Shown: positions 1 through 9,261, counted from the stretch's first letter. The stretch: DNA of 64,000 nt from Salinivirgaceae bacterium (GCA_017474765.1 JAFVGW010000019.1:1-64000), one strand, 5' to 3'. Made by a program: numbers and translations. The notes: a model not told the origin generated them from the sequence alone.

Positions 1-22
1 ATTAACAATTTAGAATAATATG

Positions 23-64
23 GTTGAGAGTGTTTAGAAAGTTGAGAATCTAAACCTTCTCAAC
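23..64. repeat. Imperfect hairpin upstream of cmk
   Basis: The outer arms GTTGAGA and TCTCAAC and the inner arms GTTTAGA and TCTAAAC nest around a loop of about ten bases, with a two-base mismatch between the two stems. No T-run follows, so a classical terminator is unlikely. It could be a 5' leader hairpin or the 3' end of a gene outside the window. The fold is seen directly; the role is unknown. Confidence 0.45.
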
Positions 65-68
65 AGCG

Positions 69-98
69 AAACGATTCACCAATTAAACGATTCACCAA
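69..98. repeat. 14-bp tandem direct repeat before cmk
   Basis: AAACGATTCACCAA occurs at 69-82 and again at 85-98, separated by two bases, just before the cmk start. A related pair of AACGATT units lies at 5509-5535 after the prolyl oligopeptidase gene. Only two copies are present, so this is a local duplication and not an array. Confidence 0.5.
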
Positions 99-109
99 AA
101 ACCAAGAAT

Positions 110-808
110 ATGAGCAATAAAAAACTAACCATCGCCATCGACGGATTCTCGTCGTGCGGAAAGAGTACGGTGGCCAAAGAACTGGCCAGAAAATTAGGCT
201 ATGTCTATGTTGATACGGGTGCCATGTACCGCGCCGTAACGCTCTACTGTATGCGCCACGGACTTATCAGCGATGACGGCGCCGTTGACGAGGCGGGCTT
301 GAAAAAAGTAATCGCAAATATCAGCATAACTTTCACTCACAATGAGTTAACCGCCACAAACACCACTTGGCTCAATGGTGAGCAGGTTGAAGACGAAATC
401 CGCCGCATTGAGGTTTCAAACAAGGTTAGTTACGTTAGCCGCATCGACTTTGTGCGAAGCCAAATGGTTAAGTTGCAGCAAGATATGGGCAAACAAGGAG
501 GCATTGTGATGGACGGCCGCGACATTGGCACCGTCGTCTTCCCCAACGCAGACCTGAAAATATTCATGACCGCTTCGCCCGAGGTGCGTGCCCAGCGCCG
601 CTTCGACGAACTGACAGCCAAAGGCGAGAAGGTAACCTTCGACGAAATTCTTGAAAACGTGAACCAACGCGACTACCTTGACCAGCACCGCGAGGTGTCG
701 CCGCTCCGCCAGGCCGACGACGCACACGTGGTTGACAACAGCCACATGACTCGCGAGGAACAGTTTGCCGTTATTCTTAAACTTGTTGAGGAGGCTGAAA
801 AAAAATAA
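110..808 (+). CDS. cmk: (d)CMP kinase (cytidylate kinase)
   Basis: Cytoplasmic enzyme that transfers phosphate from ATP to CMP or dCMP, feeding CDP/dCDP into nucleotide synthesis. The 232-residue product has the P-loop GFSSCGKST at residues 12-20, the nucleotide-monophosphate site DTGAMYR at 35-41 and the conserved DGRDIGT at 135-141. Length is typical for the family. The ATG at 110 precedes the conserved N-terminus with only a few extra residues, so the start is secure. ispH follows on the same strand after about 165 bp with a weak hairpin between. Identification is firm. Confidence 0.96.
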   Translation: MSNKKLTIAIDGFSSCGKSTVAKELARKLGYVYVDTGAMYRAVTLYCMRHGLISDDGAVDEAGLKKVIANISITFTHNELTATNTTWLNGEQVEDEIRRIEVSNKVSYVSRIDFVRSQMVKLQQDMGKQGGIVMDGRDIGTVVFPNADLKIFMTASPEVRAQRRFDELTAKGEKVTFDEILENVNQRDYLDQHREVSPLRQADDAHVVDNSHMTREEQFAVILKLVEEAEKK

Positions 809-819
809 ATATGCTTGGT

Positions 820-843
820 GCGCCCTAACGGGCGGAAATTTTT
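820..843 (+). terminator. Weak terminator-like hairpin after cmk
   Basis: CGCCC (821-825) and GGGCG (830-834) pair around a TAAC loop, followed by GAAATTTTT. The stem is short, so termination may be partial and ispH could be cotranscribed with cmk. Confidence 0.4.
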
Positions 844-973
844 AGAAAATCTTTAACAAAATTTCTCAAAATCAATCTGTTAAGATTCTGTAAAATTTTT
901 AAACTAATTTTCTTATAATTTCTCGCGACGCGACTCCCCATTATTATAGTCTGCTAAAAATTGTTGAATTACA

Positions 974-1867
974 ATGAGTAAAGTTGAAATCGCCATCGAC
1001 CCCGATTCGGGTTTCTGCTTTGGCGTGAAAAACGCCGTTACCAAAGCCACAGCCGCGTTATCCGACGGTGAGCCGCTCTACAGTCTCGGCGCCATGGTGC
1101 ACAACCCGCTCGAGGTGAACCGCCTGGCCGACATGGGATTGAAAGTGATTGATAACGATCAGTTTGCCAAACTCCACAACGCCCGAGTGCTCTTCCGTGC
1201 CCATGGTGAGCCGCCAACCAGTTACGCCAACATCAAAGAGCGCAACATCCAACTCATCGATGCCACCTGCCCTGTGGTTCTGCGGCTCCAGCAGAGCATC
1301 AAACAGGCCTATCAGGAGATGTCGGCCTGCGGCGGACAAGTGGTGATTTTCGGCAAAAAAGGCCATGCCGAAGTTGTCGGACTCATTGGCCAGACCAACG
1401 GCAACGCCATTCTGGTGGAGACCGAAGCCGACCTGCAAAAAATTGACATGGCGCGCCCCATTGAGTTTTTCTCGCAGACAACCAAAGACATAGGCCAATT
1501 TATGCATCTGGTGAAAATCATCGGGCAGAACGCAAAGCAATTCAATTGGCACGACACCATCTGCCGCCAGGTGGCCAACCGCGGACCTCACCTCAAAGAG
1601 TTTGCCGCCAAGCACGAACTGGTCGTTTTTGTGGGCGGCCACGACAGTTCAAACGCCAAAGCGCTCTTTGGAATGTGCCGTCAGGTGAACGAGAAATCGT
1701 ATTTTATTGAAAACATCGACGAACTCCGCCCCGAATGGTTCAGCGGAGTGACAAGCGTAGGCATCAGCGGAGCCACCTCAACGCCTTCGTGGCTGATTGT
1801 CAATGTTAAAAATCGGGTTCTTCAACTTGTTGGTAATGAGCAACCAACGGCTTCTTCTCAGCAATAA
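974..1867 (+). CDS. ispH: 4-hydroxy-3-methylbut-2-enyl diphosphate reductase
   Basis: Iron-sulfur enzyme of the final step of the MEP pathway, reducing HMBPP to isopentenyl and dimethylallyl diphosphate. The product is 297 residues, close to the family norm. The three cluster-binding cysteines are all visible: C15 in GFCFGV, C99 in ATCPVV and C197 in ICRQV, matching the spacing in E. coli IspH. RAHGEP near residue 75 and SNAKAL in the C-terminal third are also family motifs. The isoprenoid products would supply the prenyl chain used by MenA, encoded nearby at 5612. Identification is firm. Confidence 0.96.
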   Translation: MSKVEIAIDPDSGFCFGVKNAVTKATAALSDGEPLYSLGAMVHNPLEVNRLADMGLKVIDNDQFAKLHNARVLFRAHGEPPTSYANIKERNIQLIDATCPVVLRLQQSIKQAYQEMSACGGQVVIFGKKGHAEVVGLIGQTNGNAILVETEADLQKIDMARPIEFFSQTTKDIGQFMHLVKIIGQNAKQFNWHDTICRQVANRGPHLKEFAAKHELVVFVGGHDSSNAKALFGMCRQVNEKSYFIENIDELRPEWFSGVTSVGISGATSTPSWLIVNVKNRVLQLVGNEQPTASSQQ

Positions 1868-2001
1868 AAACTTTATCTTTTTATTTTTCCGTTTTGCTGC
1901 TCTGCCATTTTTTATTACTGACATGGTATTTTTATTTCTGTGATTTGATTGAATTTCCAACAAATAAATGCATTTTATCTGTCGTTTTAAAATTTGAAAT
2001 T

Positions 2002-2655
2002 ATGGTTAACAATCTTGGCTCTCATAGCAGCATTCTGAACCAATTCATGGCCGAATTGCGCGACAATGACATTCAAAAGGACAGCTTGCGCTTCCGCAGA
2101 AATATGGAACGCATTGGCGAAATTTTTGCTTACGAGATTAGCAAACAGTTGGAATACAAACAAACCGATGTGCAGACTCCGTTAGGTGTGGCGCAAGTGC
2201 CGCAGCTAGCCGCACAGCCCGTGATTGCCAGTGTGTTGCGTGCCGGACTGCCTTTTCATCAAGGTTTTCTGAATGTGTTCGACAAGGCCGAAAACGCCTT
2301 TATTTCGGCTTGCCGCAAATATGAGAAGGACGGCTGCACTTTCCACATCAGTTTCGACCATATTGCAGGCCCCTCAACCGAAGGCAAAACCTTGATTTTA
2401 GTTGACCCCATGCAGGCCAGTGGCGCGTCAATGGTGCTTGCTTATCAGGCTCTGCTCAAAAAAGGAACACCTGTGCATACTCACATAGTTTCTGTCATAT
2501 CGAGCCGCGAAGGCCTTGATTATCTGCAACGTAACGTGACTGGACAGCCTGTCACCATCTGGACTGGCGCCATCGACGATGAGCTAACGGCTAAATCGTA
2601 CATTGTTCCTGGTTTGGGCGATGCAGGAGACTTGTGTTATGGTGAGAAGAAATAA
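2002..2655 (+). CDS. upp: Uracil phosphoribosyltransferase
   Basis: Pyrimidine salvage enzyme that joins uracil to PRPP to make UMP. The PRPP-binding loop LILVDPMQASGAS is at residues 131-143 and a uracil-site motif PGLGDAGD lies near the C-terminus. An in-frame start exists at 1894, but the 36 extra residues are hydrophobic and unlike the family. The ATG at 2002 gives MVNNLGSH and a 217-residue protein of normal size, so I chose it. A 28-bp palindromic repeat begins 12 bp after the stop codon. Confidence 0.93.
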   Translation: MVNNLGSHSSILNQFMAELRDNDIQKDSLRFRRNMERIGEIFAYEISKQLEYKQTDVQTPLGVAQVPQLAAQPVIASVLRAGLPFHQGFLNVFDKAENAFISACRKYEKDGCTFHISFDHIAGPSTEGKTLILVDPMQASGASMVLAYQALLKKGTPVHTHIVSVISSREGLDYLQRNVTGQPVTIWTGAIDDELTAKSYIVPGLGDAGDLCYGEKK

Positions 2656-2667
2656 TGGTATGCGAAT

Positions 2668-2695
2668 GTAGAGACGTGGCGCGCCGCGTCTCTAC
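2668..2695. repeat. 28-bp palindromic interspersed repeat, copy 1
   Basis: A near-perfect palindrome whose arms begin GTAGAGACG and end CGTCTCTAC. A second copy lies at 45677-45704. The outer 11 and 10 bases are identical in the two copies and only the central seven differ (GCGCGCC here, CCACGGC there). Paired positions 12 and 17 change together from G:C to C:G. No T-run follows, so it resembles a REP-like dispersed element more than a terminator. It sits between the upp stop and the next start. Confidence 0.8.
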
Positions 2696-2741
2696 GAATG
2701 ACATACGTCATAATTCAGGATTAATAAAACCCACATTCGAA

Positions 2742-3356
2742 ATGCTAATTAAGATTTACCCCGAGAATCCCAATCCGCGCGAAGTGAAAAAAGTTGTTGA
2801 CATCATCGACAACGGCGGGCTTGTTATCTATCCAACCGACACCATCTACGGTGTGGGTTGCGACATGATGCAGCCTAAAACAGTAGCGCGGCTTGCAAAA
2901 CTTCAGGGGTTGGATATGGATAAGGCATATTTTTCGTTCATTTTCAATGATTTGAGTCAAATTTCTGAATACACCAAACCATTGTCGAATTCGGCTTTCC
3001 GACTTTTGAAACACAATGTACCCGGACCCTTCACTTTCATTTTTGAAGCCAACAACAACATTCCGAAACTCTTCAAAACTCGCCGTAAAACTGTTGGCAT
3101 CCGAGTGCCCGACAACAATATCATCCTCAGTATTGTAGCTGAATTGGGTAGGCCGATGCTTTCGTCATCAGTGCACGATGATGAGGATGAAGTGACTGAA
3201 TACATCACCGACCCCGAACTTATTCACGAGCGTTACGGTAATTTGGTCGATGCCGTTATCGATGGCGGATATGGTGATAATCAGCCTTCTACGGTTGTCG
3301 ACTGCACCACCGATGATTTTGAGATTATCCGCAAAGGCAAAGGCGTGATTGGTTAG
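2742..3356 (+). CDS. YciO/YrdC/Sua5-family protein
   Basis: A 204-residue single-domain protein of the YrdC fold, which binds ATP and RNA. Family members TsaC/Sua5 make threonylcarbamoyl-AMP for the t6A modification of ANN-decoding tRNAs. Sequence and length fit the YciO branch best: an N-terminal YPENPNPREV segment followed by YPTDTIYGVGC (about residues 29-39), RKTVGIRVP in the middle and PSTVVDCT near the end. YciO paralogs are less well characterised than TsaC, so the exact activity is uncertain. An upstream in-frame start at 2655 would translate the palindromic repeat; the ATG at 2742 fits the family N-terminus. Confidence 0.88.
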   Translation: MLIKIYPENPNPREVKKVVDIIDNGGLVIYPTDTIYGVGCDMMQPKTVARLAKLQGLDMDKAYFSFIFNDLSQISEYTKPLSNSAFRLLKHNVPGPFTFIFEANNNIPKLFKTRRKTVGIRVPDNNIILSIVAELGRPMLSSSVHDDEDEVTEYITDPELIHERYGNLVDAVIDGGYGDNQPSTVVDCTTDDFEIIRKGKGVIG

Positions 3357-3403
3357 CAGCGATACTTGGATTAACAGTACATTCGCACATCAATATAAAC
3401 TTT

Positions 3404-5509
3404 ATGAAATTGAATTATTTACCAGCAGCTCTGATACTGATAGCTTCGGGCTGCCAACAAACAAAAATCAATTATCCGATGACAAAAAAAGTTGATACTG
3501 TTGACGTTTACTTCGGTCAGCAGGTGGCCGACCCTTACCGTTGGCTTGAGGACGACAATTCCGACGAGACGGCGCAATGGGTGGCCGAACAGAACAAACT
3601 GACTTTCGGCTATTTAGAAAAGATTCCTTTCCGCGAACAAGTGAAAAAACGATTGGAGCAAATCTATGACTATCCGAAAGTTGGAGCACCATGGAAAGAA
3701 GGCGGCCGCTATTTCTGTTTCAAGAAAGACGGCATGCAGAACCAGTCGGTGCTGTACTACAGCGACACACTGGGCGACCAAGAAACTGAGCTGCTCAACC
3801 CGAACCTCCTGTCGGACGATGGCACCGCCGCACTCTCAACAATCTCTATTTCACACGACGGCCGCTACTTAGGCTATGGTATCGCCCGCGCGGGTTCCGA
3901 TTGGAACGAGTTATACGTCAAGGAAATAACCTCTGGCAAAACACTCGAAGACCATATCCGCTGGGTGAAATTTTCAGGAATCGCCTGGTACAAAGGCGGT
4001 TTCTTCTACTCACGTTTCCCTGAGCCAGTCGATGGCAACGCTCTGACTGAATCAAACGAAAACAGCAAGATTTATTACCATAAAATCGGTGACAATCAGG
4101 CAAATGACAAACTCATCTACGAGGACCCGTCGCATCCTGAATGGATGTTTTCGGCTGGTGTTTCGGACGATGAATCAACTCTTGAAATATATGTGTCGGA
4201 ATCGACTTCGGGTAATGCATTGTATGTGAAAGACTTAAAAAACGACGGCGCCCTCAAACGCATTGTTGAAACTTTCGACAACAATTTCATATCCATTGAC
4301 ATTGATAATGGTAAAATGTTGGTTCTCACCGATTTTAGAGCACCAAAATACCGCCTTATCGAAATAAATCTTGCCAAGCCCGACCAGAAAAACTGGGTTG
4401 AAGTGATTCCCGAAAAGGAGAATGTGCTTTCATCGGTCAGCGTGAAGGCCGGACGGTTGATTGCAGGCTACATAAAGGACGCTCAGAGCCATTACGAGGT
4501 TTACTCGCTCAAGGGTGAGTATCTGCACGATGTTGAGCTGCCACAAATCGGCACTGCCGACGGCTTCAGCGATGACAAGAACGACCCCGTCACTTTCTAC
4601 ACGATGGAGACCTTCACATCGCCATCAACCATCTACAAATACGATGTCAACACCAATAAATCGGAACTTTACCGCCCGTCGGCAATCAAATTCGACGGCA
4701 GCGGCTACGTCACCAAACAAGTGTTCTACACCAGCAAAGACGGCACTCGTGTCCCGATGTTTATTGTTCACAAAGATGATGTTAAGCTCGACGGCAGCAA
4801 CAAGGTATGGATGTACGGCTACGGCGGTTTCAATGTCATTATGACTCCTGAATTCAGCCTTAAACAAGCATTGTGGCTCGAGCAAGGCGAAATATTCTGC
4901 TATATGAACCTACGCGGCGGCGGTGAGTATGGCGAGGAATGGCACCGCGCCGGAACACTTATGCAGAAGCAGAATGTGTTCGACGATTGCATTGCAGCTG
5001 CCGAATACATGATTGCCGAGGGCTACACCAAAGCAGGAAATATTGTTTTGGAAGGCGGCTCGAATGGTGGTCTGCTGGTGGGTGCCGTTGTCAATCAACG
5101 TCCTGATTTATATGGCGTTTCCATTCCGCGCGTAGGCGTAATGGATATGTTACGCTACCACAAATTCACCATCGGACGGCACTGGGCAACCGACTACGGC
5201 ACCAGTGAAGACAGTCTGCAAATGTTCCAGTATCTGCTTGGCTACTCACCACTCCATACCATCCGCGATGTGGCATATCCCGCAACACTTGTAACCACCG
5301 GCGACCATGACGACCGCGTTGTTCCGGCGCACTCTTTCAAGTTTGCGGCAACCCTGCAGGAGCATCAGCAAGGCGCAGCTCCGGTTCTTATCCGCATCGA
5401 AACCAACGCCGGACATGGTGCTGGCAAACCAACATCGAAATGGATTGAGGAGTCGGCAGATATGCTGGCTTTCGCTTTCTACAATTTGAAGATGGCACCG
5501 ACATATTGA
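3404..5509 (+). CDS. Prolyl oligopeptidase family serine peptidase (S9), lipoprotein
   Basis: Predicted peptidase cleaving after proline in short peptides. The N-terminus is a lipoprotein signal with lipobox ASGC (C17), so it should be membrane-anchored and face the periplasm. An N-terminal cap strand and seven-bladed propeller region (about 30-430) precede the alpha/beta-hydrolase domain. The catalytic serine is S553 in GGSNGG, the aspartate lies in DHDDRVVP (about 636-637) and the histidine is H671 in AGHGAGKP. The 701-residue length matches family S9A. A bidirectional terminator follows. Family is firm; substrate is not known. Confidence 0.93.
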   Translation: MKLNYLPAALILIASGCQQTKINYPMTKKVDTVDVYFGQQVADPYRWLEDDNSDETAQWVAEQNKLTFGYLEKIPFREQVKKRLEQIYDYPKVGAPWKEGGRYFCFKKDGMQNQSVLYYSDTLGDQETELLNPNLLSDDGTAALSTISISHDGRYLGYGIARAGSDWNELYVKEITSGKTLEDHIRWVKFSGIAWYKGGFFYSRFPEPVDGNALTESNENSKIYYHKIGDNQANDKLIYEDPSHPEWMFSAGVSDDESTLEIYVSESTSGNALYVKDLKNDGALKRIVETFDNNFISIDIDNGKMLVLTDFRAPKYRLIEINLAKPDQKNWVEVIPEKENVLSSVSVKAGRLIAGYIKDAQSHYEVYSLKGEYLHDVELPQIGTADGFSDDKNDPVTFYTMETFTSPSTIYKYDVNTNKSELYRPSAIKFDGSGYVTKQVFYTSKDGTRVPMFIVHKDDVKLDGSNKVWMYGYGGFNVIMTPEFSLKQALWLEQGEIFCYMNLRGGGEYGEEWHRAGTLMQKQNVFDDCIAAAEYMIAEGYTKAGNIVLEGGSNGGLLVGAVVNQRPDLYGVSIPRVGVMDMLRYHKFTIGRHWATDYGTSEDSLQMFQYLLGYSPLHTIRDVAYPATLVTTGDHDDRVVPAHSFKFAATLQEHQQGAAPVLIRIETNAGHGAGKPTSKWIEESADMLAFAFYNLKMAPTY

Positions 5510-5538
5510 ACGATTGAATAAAACGATTCGATAAATAA

Positions 5539-5572
5539 AAAATGCGAGCCAATGGTTCGCATTTTTATTTTT
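5539..5572. terminator. Bidirectional terminator between POP gene and menA
   Basis: AATGCGAGCC pairs with GGTTCGCATT around a short loop with one wobble pair. It is flanked by A-runs on the left and T-runs on the right, so it can stop transcripts from both convergent genes. Confidence 0.85.
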
Positions 5573-5611
5573 TGCATTCAATTATCACGCTGCCTGATGA
5601 AACAGTATGAT

Positions 5612-6508
5612 TTATCTCCAGATTATTGCCACTACGTATAAAACTGACATCAGAAGTGTGGTCAGTGAAAGCTTTTTGAGCTCTGGATCGAGTGTTTTCA
5701 CATCAGAGGCACGGAGAACTCTAAGACTGTGCATTATCAGCAATATGGTCGGTAATAACAGCCAAAGCATGCCTACAGCCCGCTTTTCTATTACCAAAGT
5801 GACGGCAATCAGCACTATTGCCGAAAGGCATAGCACAAAATGATAAATCTGTCCGAAACGTATGCCTAATTTCACCACGATTGTTACCTTTCCCGATTCT
5901 CTGTCGCTTTCACAATCGCGCAAATTATTGACATTCAGAACTCCAACACTCATAAAACCAATGGCTGTTCCCATCAGTATGGAATCAATGGTTACATGGT
6001 GTGTCATAATAAAATATGAACCTGTTACCGTGGCAAAACCGAAAAAAATCAACACCATCAAATCGCCCAAACCACGATAACCGAACGGATTGCGCCCCAT
6101 GGTATAGCGTATGGCAGCCACTATTGCAGCCAATCCAATAGCCACAAATACCCAGAACCCGATGCTTATGCCAAACGAAACACAGAGCATTGTTATCCCC
6201 ACCACCAACGAAAGTACTATCATAATAACAATGCCTCGTTTCATCTCGCCAACCGTCAATCCTCCGCCTTGCAATGTACGCTTCGGCCCTACTCGGCTAT
6301 CGTTGTCGGTTCCGTGCTGAAAATCGCCTAAATCGTTGGCAAAATTGCCTAAGACCTGCAACAATATTGTTGTCGCTAAAAGCAGAGCCAAAAGTAGCCC
6401 GTTAAAACTGTTGTCGGCAAATGCCATGCCGCAGCCTACTATTATCCCCGAAACCGATAGCGGCAATGTCCGTAACCGTGCGGCTTCAATCCAACTTTTA
6501 ATTTTCAT
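5612..6508 (-). CDS. menA: 1,4-dihydroxy-2-naphthoate polyprenyltransferase
   Basis: Integral membrane enzyme of the UbiA superfamily that attaches a polyprenyl chain to DHNA to make demethylmenaquinone. The 298-residue product has multiple hydrophobic helices, a metal/diphosphate-binding motif around NFANDLGDFQHGTDND (about 55-70) followed by GPKRTLQGG, and a second acidic motif NNLRDCESDRESGK near residue 195. These fit MenA better than UbiA or heme O synthase. A -7-like promoter element lies at 6597-6604 upstream on the reverse strand. It implies anaerobic or respiratory metabolism based on menaquinone. Confidence 0.92.
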   Translation of the reverse strand: MKIKSWIEAARLRTLPLSVSGIIVGCGMAFADNSFNGLLLALLLATTILLQVLGNFANDLGDFQHGTDNDSRVGPKRTLQGGGLTVGEMKRGIVIMIVLSLVVGITMLCVSFGISIGFWVFVAIGLAAIVAAIRYTMGRNPFGYRGLGDLMVLIFFGFATVTGSYFIMTHHVTIDSILMGTAIGFMSVGVLNVNNLRDCESDRESGKVTIVVKLGIRFGQIYHFVLCLSAIVLIAVTLVIEKRAVGMLWLLLPTILLIMHSLRVLRASDVKTLDPELKKLSLTTLLMSVLYVVAIIWR

Positions 6509-6596
6509 TGTTTCTTAAATTTCTGTTTATCAGCATGATGCTTCGTGTGCATTCTCTGGCTTTTCGCATTTCCTACTGCAGCATCGCTTAAAAACA

Positions 6597-6604
6597 CAAA
6601 TTTA
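6597..6604 (-). promoter_or_regulatory. Predicted Bacteroidota -7 promoter element for menA
   Basis: On the reverse strand this reads TAAATTTG, a match to the TAnnTTTG consensus of Bacteroidota primary-sigma promoters. A TTTG lies 18 bases upstream (plus strand CAAA at 6623), near the expected -33 position. It would give a leader of roughly 85 bases. Confidence 0.5.
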
Positions 6605-6712
6605 TTTTGTGCTTCAAAACATCAAATGTCAATCCACATTTTTTATGCACAATTCTGTTTTATAATTGGTTTTTATTACATTTACAATTTGAAATCGTCA
6701 AAAACATACCTT

Positions 6713-7606
6713 ATGGGAACAAAGAGCATTTTGAGTTGTATTTTGTTAGGCGTGGCCGTCGTTTTTTCAGGCTGCAACAATGGAAAGGTCAAAAAAAGCG
6801 CTATTGAAGCTGATGTTTTTGAAAATGAGAAACCTCTGCCCTCGGGCTTGGACGATGAAGACATCATCTTTTACAACATCTTCACTCCTACCGATATGTC
6901 AAATCTGATTAACAACTACTCGTCGTTCTACAAGTCTAATCTTGTCAATTCAATTAACAACGTTGACAAGTATACTCACAGCACGAGTATGGCACTGAAT
7001 ATTGGGGTTTATGGTGCAGACCTTAACTATCTGTGGGTGTTTGAGCAGAACCAGCAAGCCAACTCTTACATAAAGACTATACAATCGCTCTCTGAACAGC
7101 TCGGAGTGCCGTCGAATTTTGTGTCAATGACCGCCGAAAAAGCCGGCACACACTCAGCCGACATTGATACACTAAAATCAATTGCGCGCGTGGCTTATAA
7201 AGATATCACCAACTACCTCAACAACTGCGGTCGCGGCAACAACGCGGCTTTGGTGTTGCTTGGCGGCTGGACCGAAACCCTCTATCTGGCCATCAACATG
7301 TATAACCAGCCCGATGCCAAAATGGTGAGCCGAATAGCCACACAGCGTTTTTCGCTCAACATCATCATAAACCTTCTGCAAAACCAGCAGAATGATATTG
7401 ATGTGTCGAGCTACCTTGTTATGCTGCGCAAATTGCGCAGGGCTTTTGATGAATTTGTCATCAGGGTTCCGCCTGGATGCCTATCTATTGATACAGTCAA
7501 CAAACGCATAATCATAAAAGACAACGGCAACCTGAATTTCAATGCCGAACAGATTACCAATATTCGTCAGATTACCAATGATATACGCAAAATGATGATC
7601 AATTGA
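6713..7606 (+). CDS. Lipoprotein of unknown function
   Basis: A 298-residue predicted lipoprotein: signal peptide MGTKSILSC... with lipobox VFSGC (C21). The open frame extends upstream to 6545, but only the ATG at 6713 places the signal peptide at the N-terminus. The mature part looks largely helical, with NNYSSFY, a stretch of Asn/Gln-rich helices and a repeated INLLQNQQND style, but I recognise no domain. It lies between divergently transcribed menA and convergent pyrG, so context gives no role. Probably a periplasm-facing membrane-anchored protein. Confidence 0.8.
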   Translation: MGTKSILSCILLGVAVVFSGCNNGKVKKSAIEADVFENEKPLPSGLDDEDIIFYNIFTPTDMSNLINNYSSFYKSNLVNSINNVDKYTHSTSMALNIGVYGADLNYLWVFEQNQQANSYIKTIQSLSEQLGVPSNFVSMTAEKAGTHSADIDTLKSIARVAYKDITNYLNNCGRGNNAALVLLGGWTETLYLAINMYNQPDAKMVSRIATQRFSLNIIINLLQNQQNDIDVSSYLVMLRKLRRAFDEFVIRVPPGCLSIDTVNKRIIIKDNGNLNFNAEQITNIRQITNDIRKMMIN

Positions 7607-7624
7607 GTTTCAATTATCGTTATG

Positions 7625-9232
7625 CTATAAATCTTTCAAGCACCCTTCCACAAACCCCACAAACAGCGGATGCGGCTTGGTTGGGCGGCTTTTGAACTCG
7701 GGGTGGAATTGACAGGCCACAAAGAAACGGCAGGCGGGATTTTCCACAATCTCGACAAGGTCAAGTTTCGGATTGACGCCCGACACTACCAGCCCAGCCG
7801 AAGTAATCGCGTCGCGATAACTGTTGTTGAACTCGTAGCGGTGGCGGTGGCGCTCAACAATATGGTCGGTGCAGTAGGCCGTGGCGGCGCGAGTGCCAGC
7901 AACAATGGCGCAATCGTAGTTGCCCAGACGCAGCGTTCCGCCCATATTCGTGATGCCCTTCTGCTCCTCCATTAGGCAGATGACGGGATGCGCAGCGTTG
8001 GCGTCGAACTCCGTCGAAGTGGCACCTGCAAGCCCCGCAACATTACGCGCAAACTCAATGGTGGCAATCTGCATTCCCAGGCAGAGCCCCAAGTAAGGCA
8101 CATTGCGCTCGCGGGCGAAACGGCAGGCCTTCACCATTCCTTCGATTCCGCGGCTTCCGAACCCGCCAGGAACCACAATTCCCGCAAATGGTTCAAGCGT
8201 GCGGGCCACCTCGGCGTCGGTCATTGGCTCAAGCGACTCGCTGTCGACATAATCAACGTGAACCCGCACCCCGAACTTGTATCCAGCGTGCTTAAGTGCT
8301 TCAGCCACACTGATATACGCGTCTTGCAAATCGGTGTATTTCCCGACAAGGGCAACGTGTATATCGTGTTTCAGATGGTTGACGCGGCTCACCATATCGG
8401 TCCAGAATTTTATGTCGAACTTGCCGCGCGGCAATCGCAAGCGTTTGATTATCAGCGAATCAATTTTCTGCCGATGGTAGAGCAGCGGTATTTGGTAGAT
8501 GTTGTCGACGTCGGCGCTTGAAATGACGCAATCGGCAGGCACAGAGCAGAACAGGCCGATTTTTCGGCGCACGTCGGCGTCGAGTATCACGGGCGTGCGG
8601 CAGACAATGATGTCGGGTTGGATGCCCTTGCCCCGCAACTCAATGACAGAGTGCTGTGTCGGCTTGGTTTTCAACTCGTTAGACCCGAACAGCGCGGGCA
8701 CCAGCGTGGTGTGGATGAAGAGCGTGTCGTCGGGGTGGTTTTCGAGTTTCACCTGACGCAGCGCCTCCAGAAACGCCTCACTCTCAATGTCACCGATGGT
8801 GCCGCCAATCTCAGTAATCACCACGTCGGCTCCCGACGACGAAGCCGCCTCGTAAATCTTGTTCTTAATCTCGTCGGTGACGTGCGGCACAATCTGCACC
8901 GTGCCGCCCAGAAAATCGCCGCGGCGCTCCTTGTCGATGACCGATTTCAGCACCTTGCCCATTGTGATGTTCGACGTGTAGTTCATTTCCTCGTCGATAA
9001 AACGCTCATAATGACCCAAATCCAAGTCGGTTTCGGTGCCGTCGGCAGTCACAAAAACCTCGCCGTGCTGATAGGGGCTCATTGTGCCAGGGTCAACGTT
9101 GATGTATGGGTCGAACTTCTGCATAAAAACCTTGTGGCCGTGCGCTTTAAGCAGCAGCGCCACGCTCGATGCCGTGATGCCCTTGCCCAATCCTGACACC
9201 ACACCGCCTGTTACAAACACAAATTTTGACAT
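7625..9232 (-). CDS. pyrG: CTP synthase
   Basis: Converts UTP to CTP using ATP and glutamine-derived ammonia. The 535-residue protein has the amidoligase P-loop segment GGVVSGLGKGITASS at residues 9-23, and a class I glutamine amidotransferase domain with the nucleophile C384 in LGLCLGMQ and the His/Glu pair in FHPEF near the C-terminus. Length and order are typical. The gene ends 18 bp from the convergent lipoprotein gene. Together with cmk, upp, pyrF and dut it makes the window rich in pyrimidine functions. Confidence 0.97.
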   Translation of the reverse strand: MSKFVFVTGGVVSGLGKGITASSVALLLKAHGHKVFMQKFDPYINVDPGTMSPYQHGEVFVTADGTETDLDLGHYERFIDEEMNYTSNITMGKVLKSVIDKERRGDFLGGTVQIVPHVTDEIKNKIYEAASSSGADVVITEIGGTIGDIESEAFLEALRQVKLENHPDDTLFIHTTLVPALFGSNELKTKPTQHSVIELRGKGIQPDIIVCRTPVILDADVRRKIGLFCSVPADCVISSADVDNIYQIPLLYHRQKIDSLIIKRLRLPRGKFDIKFWTDMVSRVNHLKHDIHVALVGKYTDLQDAYISVAEALKHAGYKFGVRVHVDYVDSESLEPMTDAEVARTLEPFAGIVVPGGFGSRGIEGMVKACRFARERNVPYLGLCLGMQIATIEFARNVAGLAGATSTEFDANAAHPVICLMEEQKGITNMGGTLRLGNYDCAIVAGTRAATAYCTDHIVERHRHRYEFNNSYRDAITSAGLVVSGVNPKLDLVEIVENPACRFFVACQFHPEFKSRPTKPHPLFVGFVEGCLKDL

Positions 9233-9261
9233 ATCTATTTTTGATTATTGATTTTCAGTTT

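Noticed and set aside
69..98. CRISPR-like direct repeats
   Set aside because: Only two copies, a two-base spacer and no cas genes.
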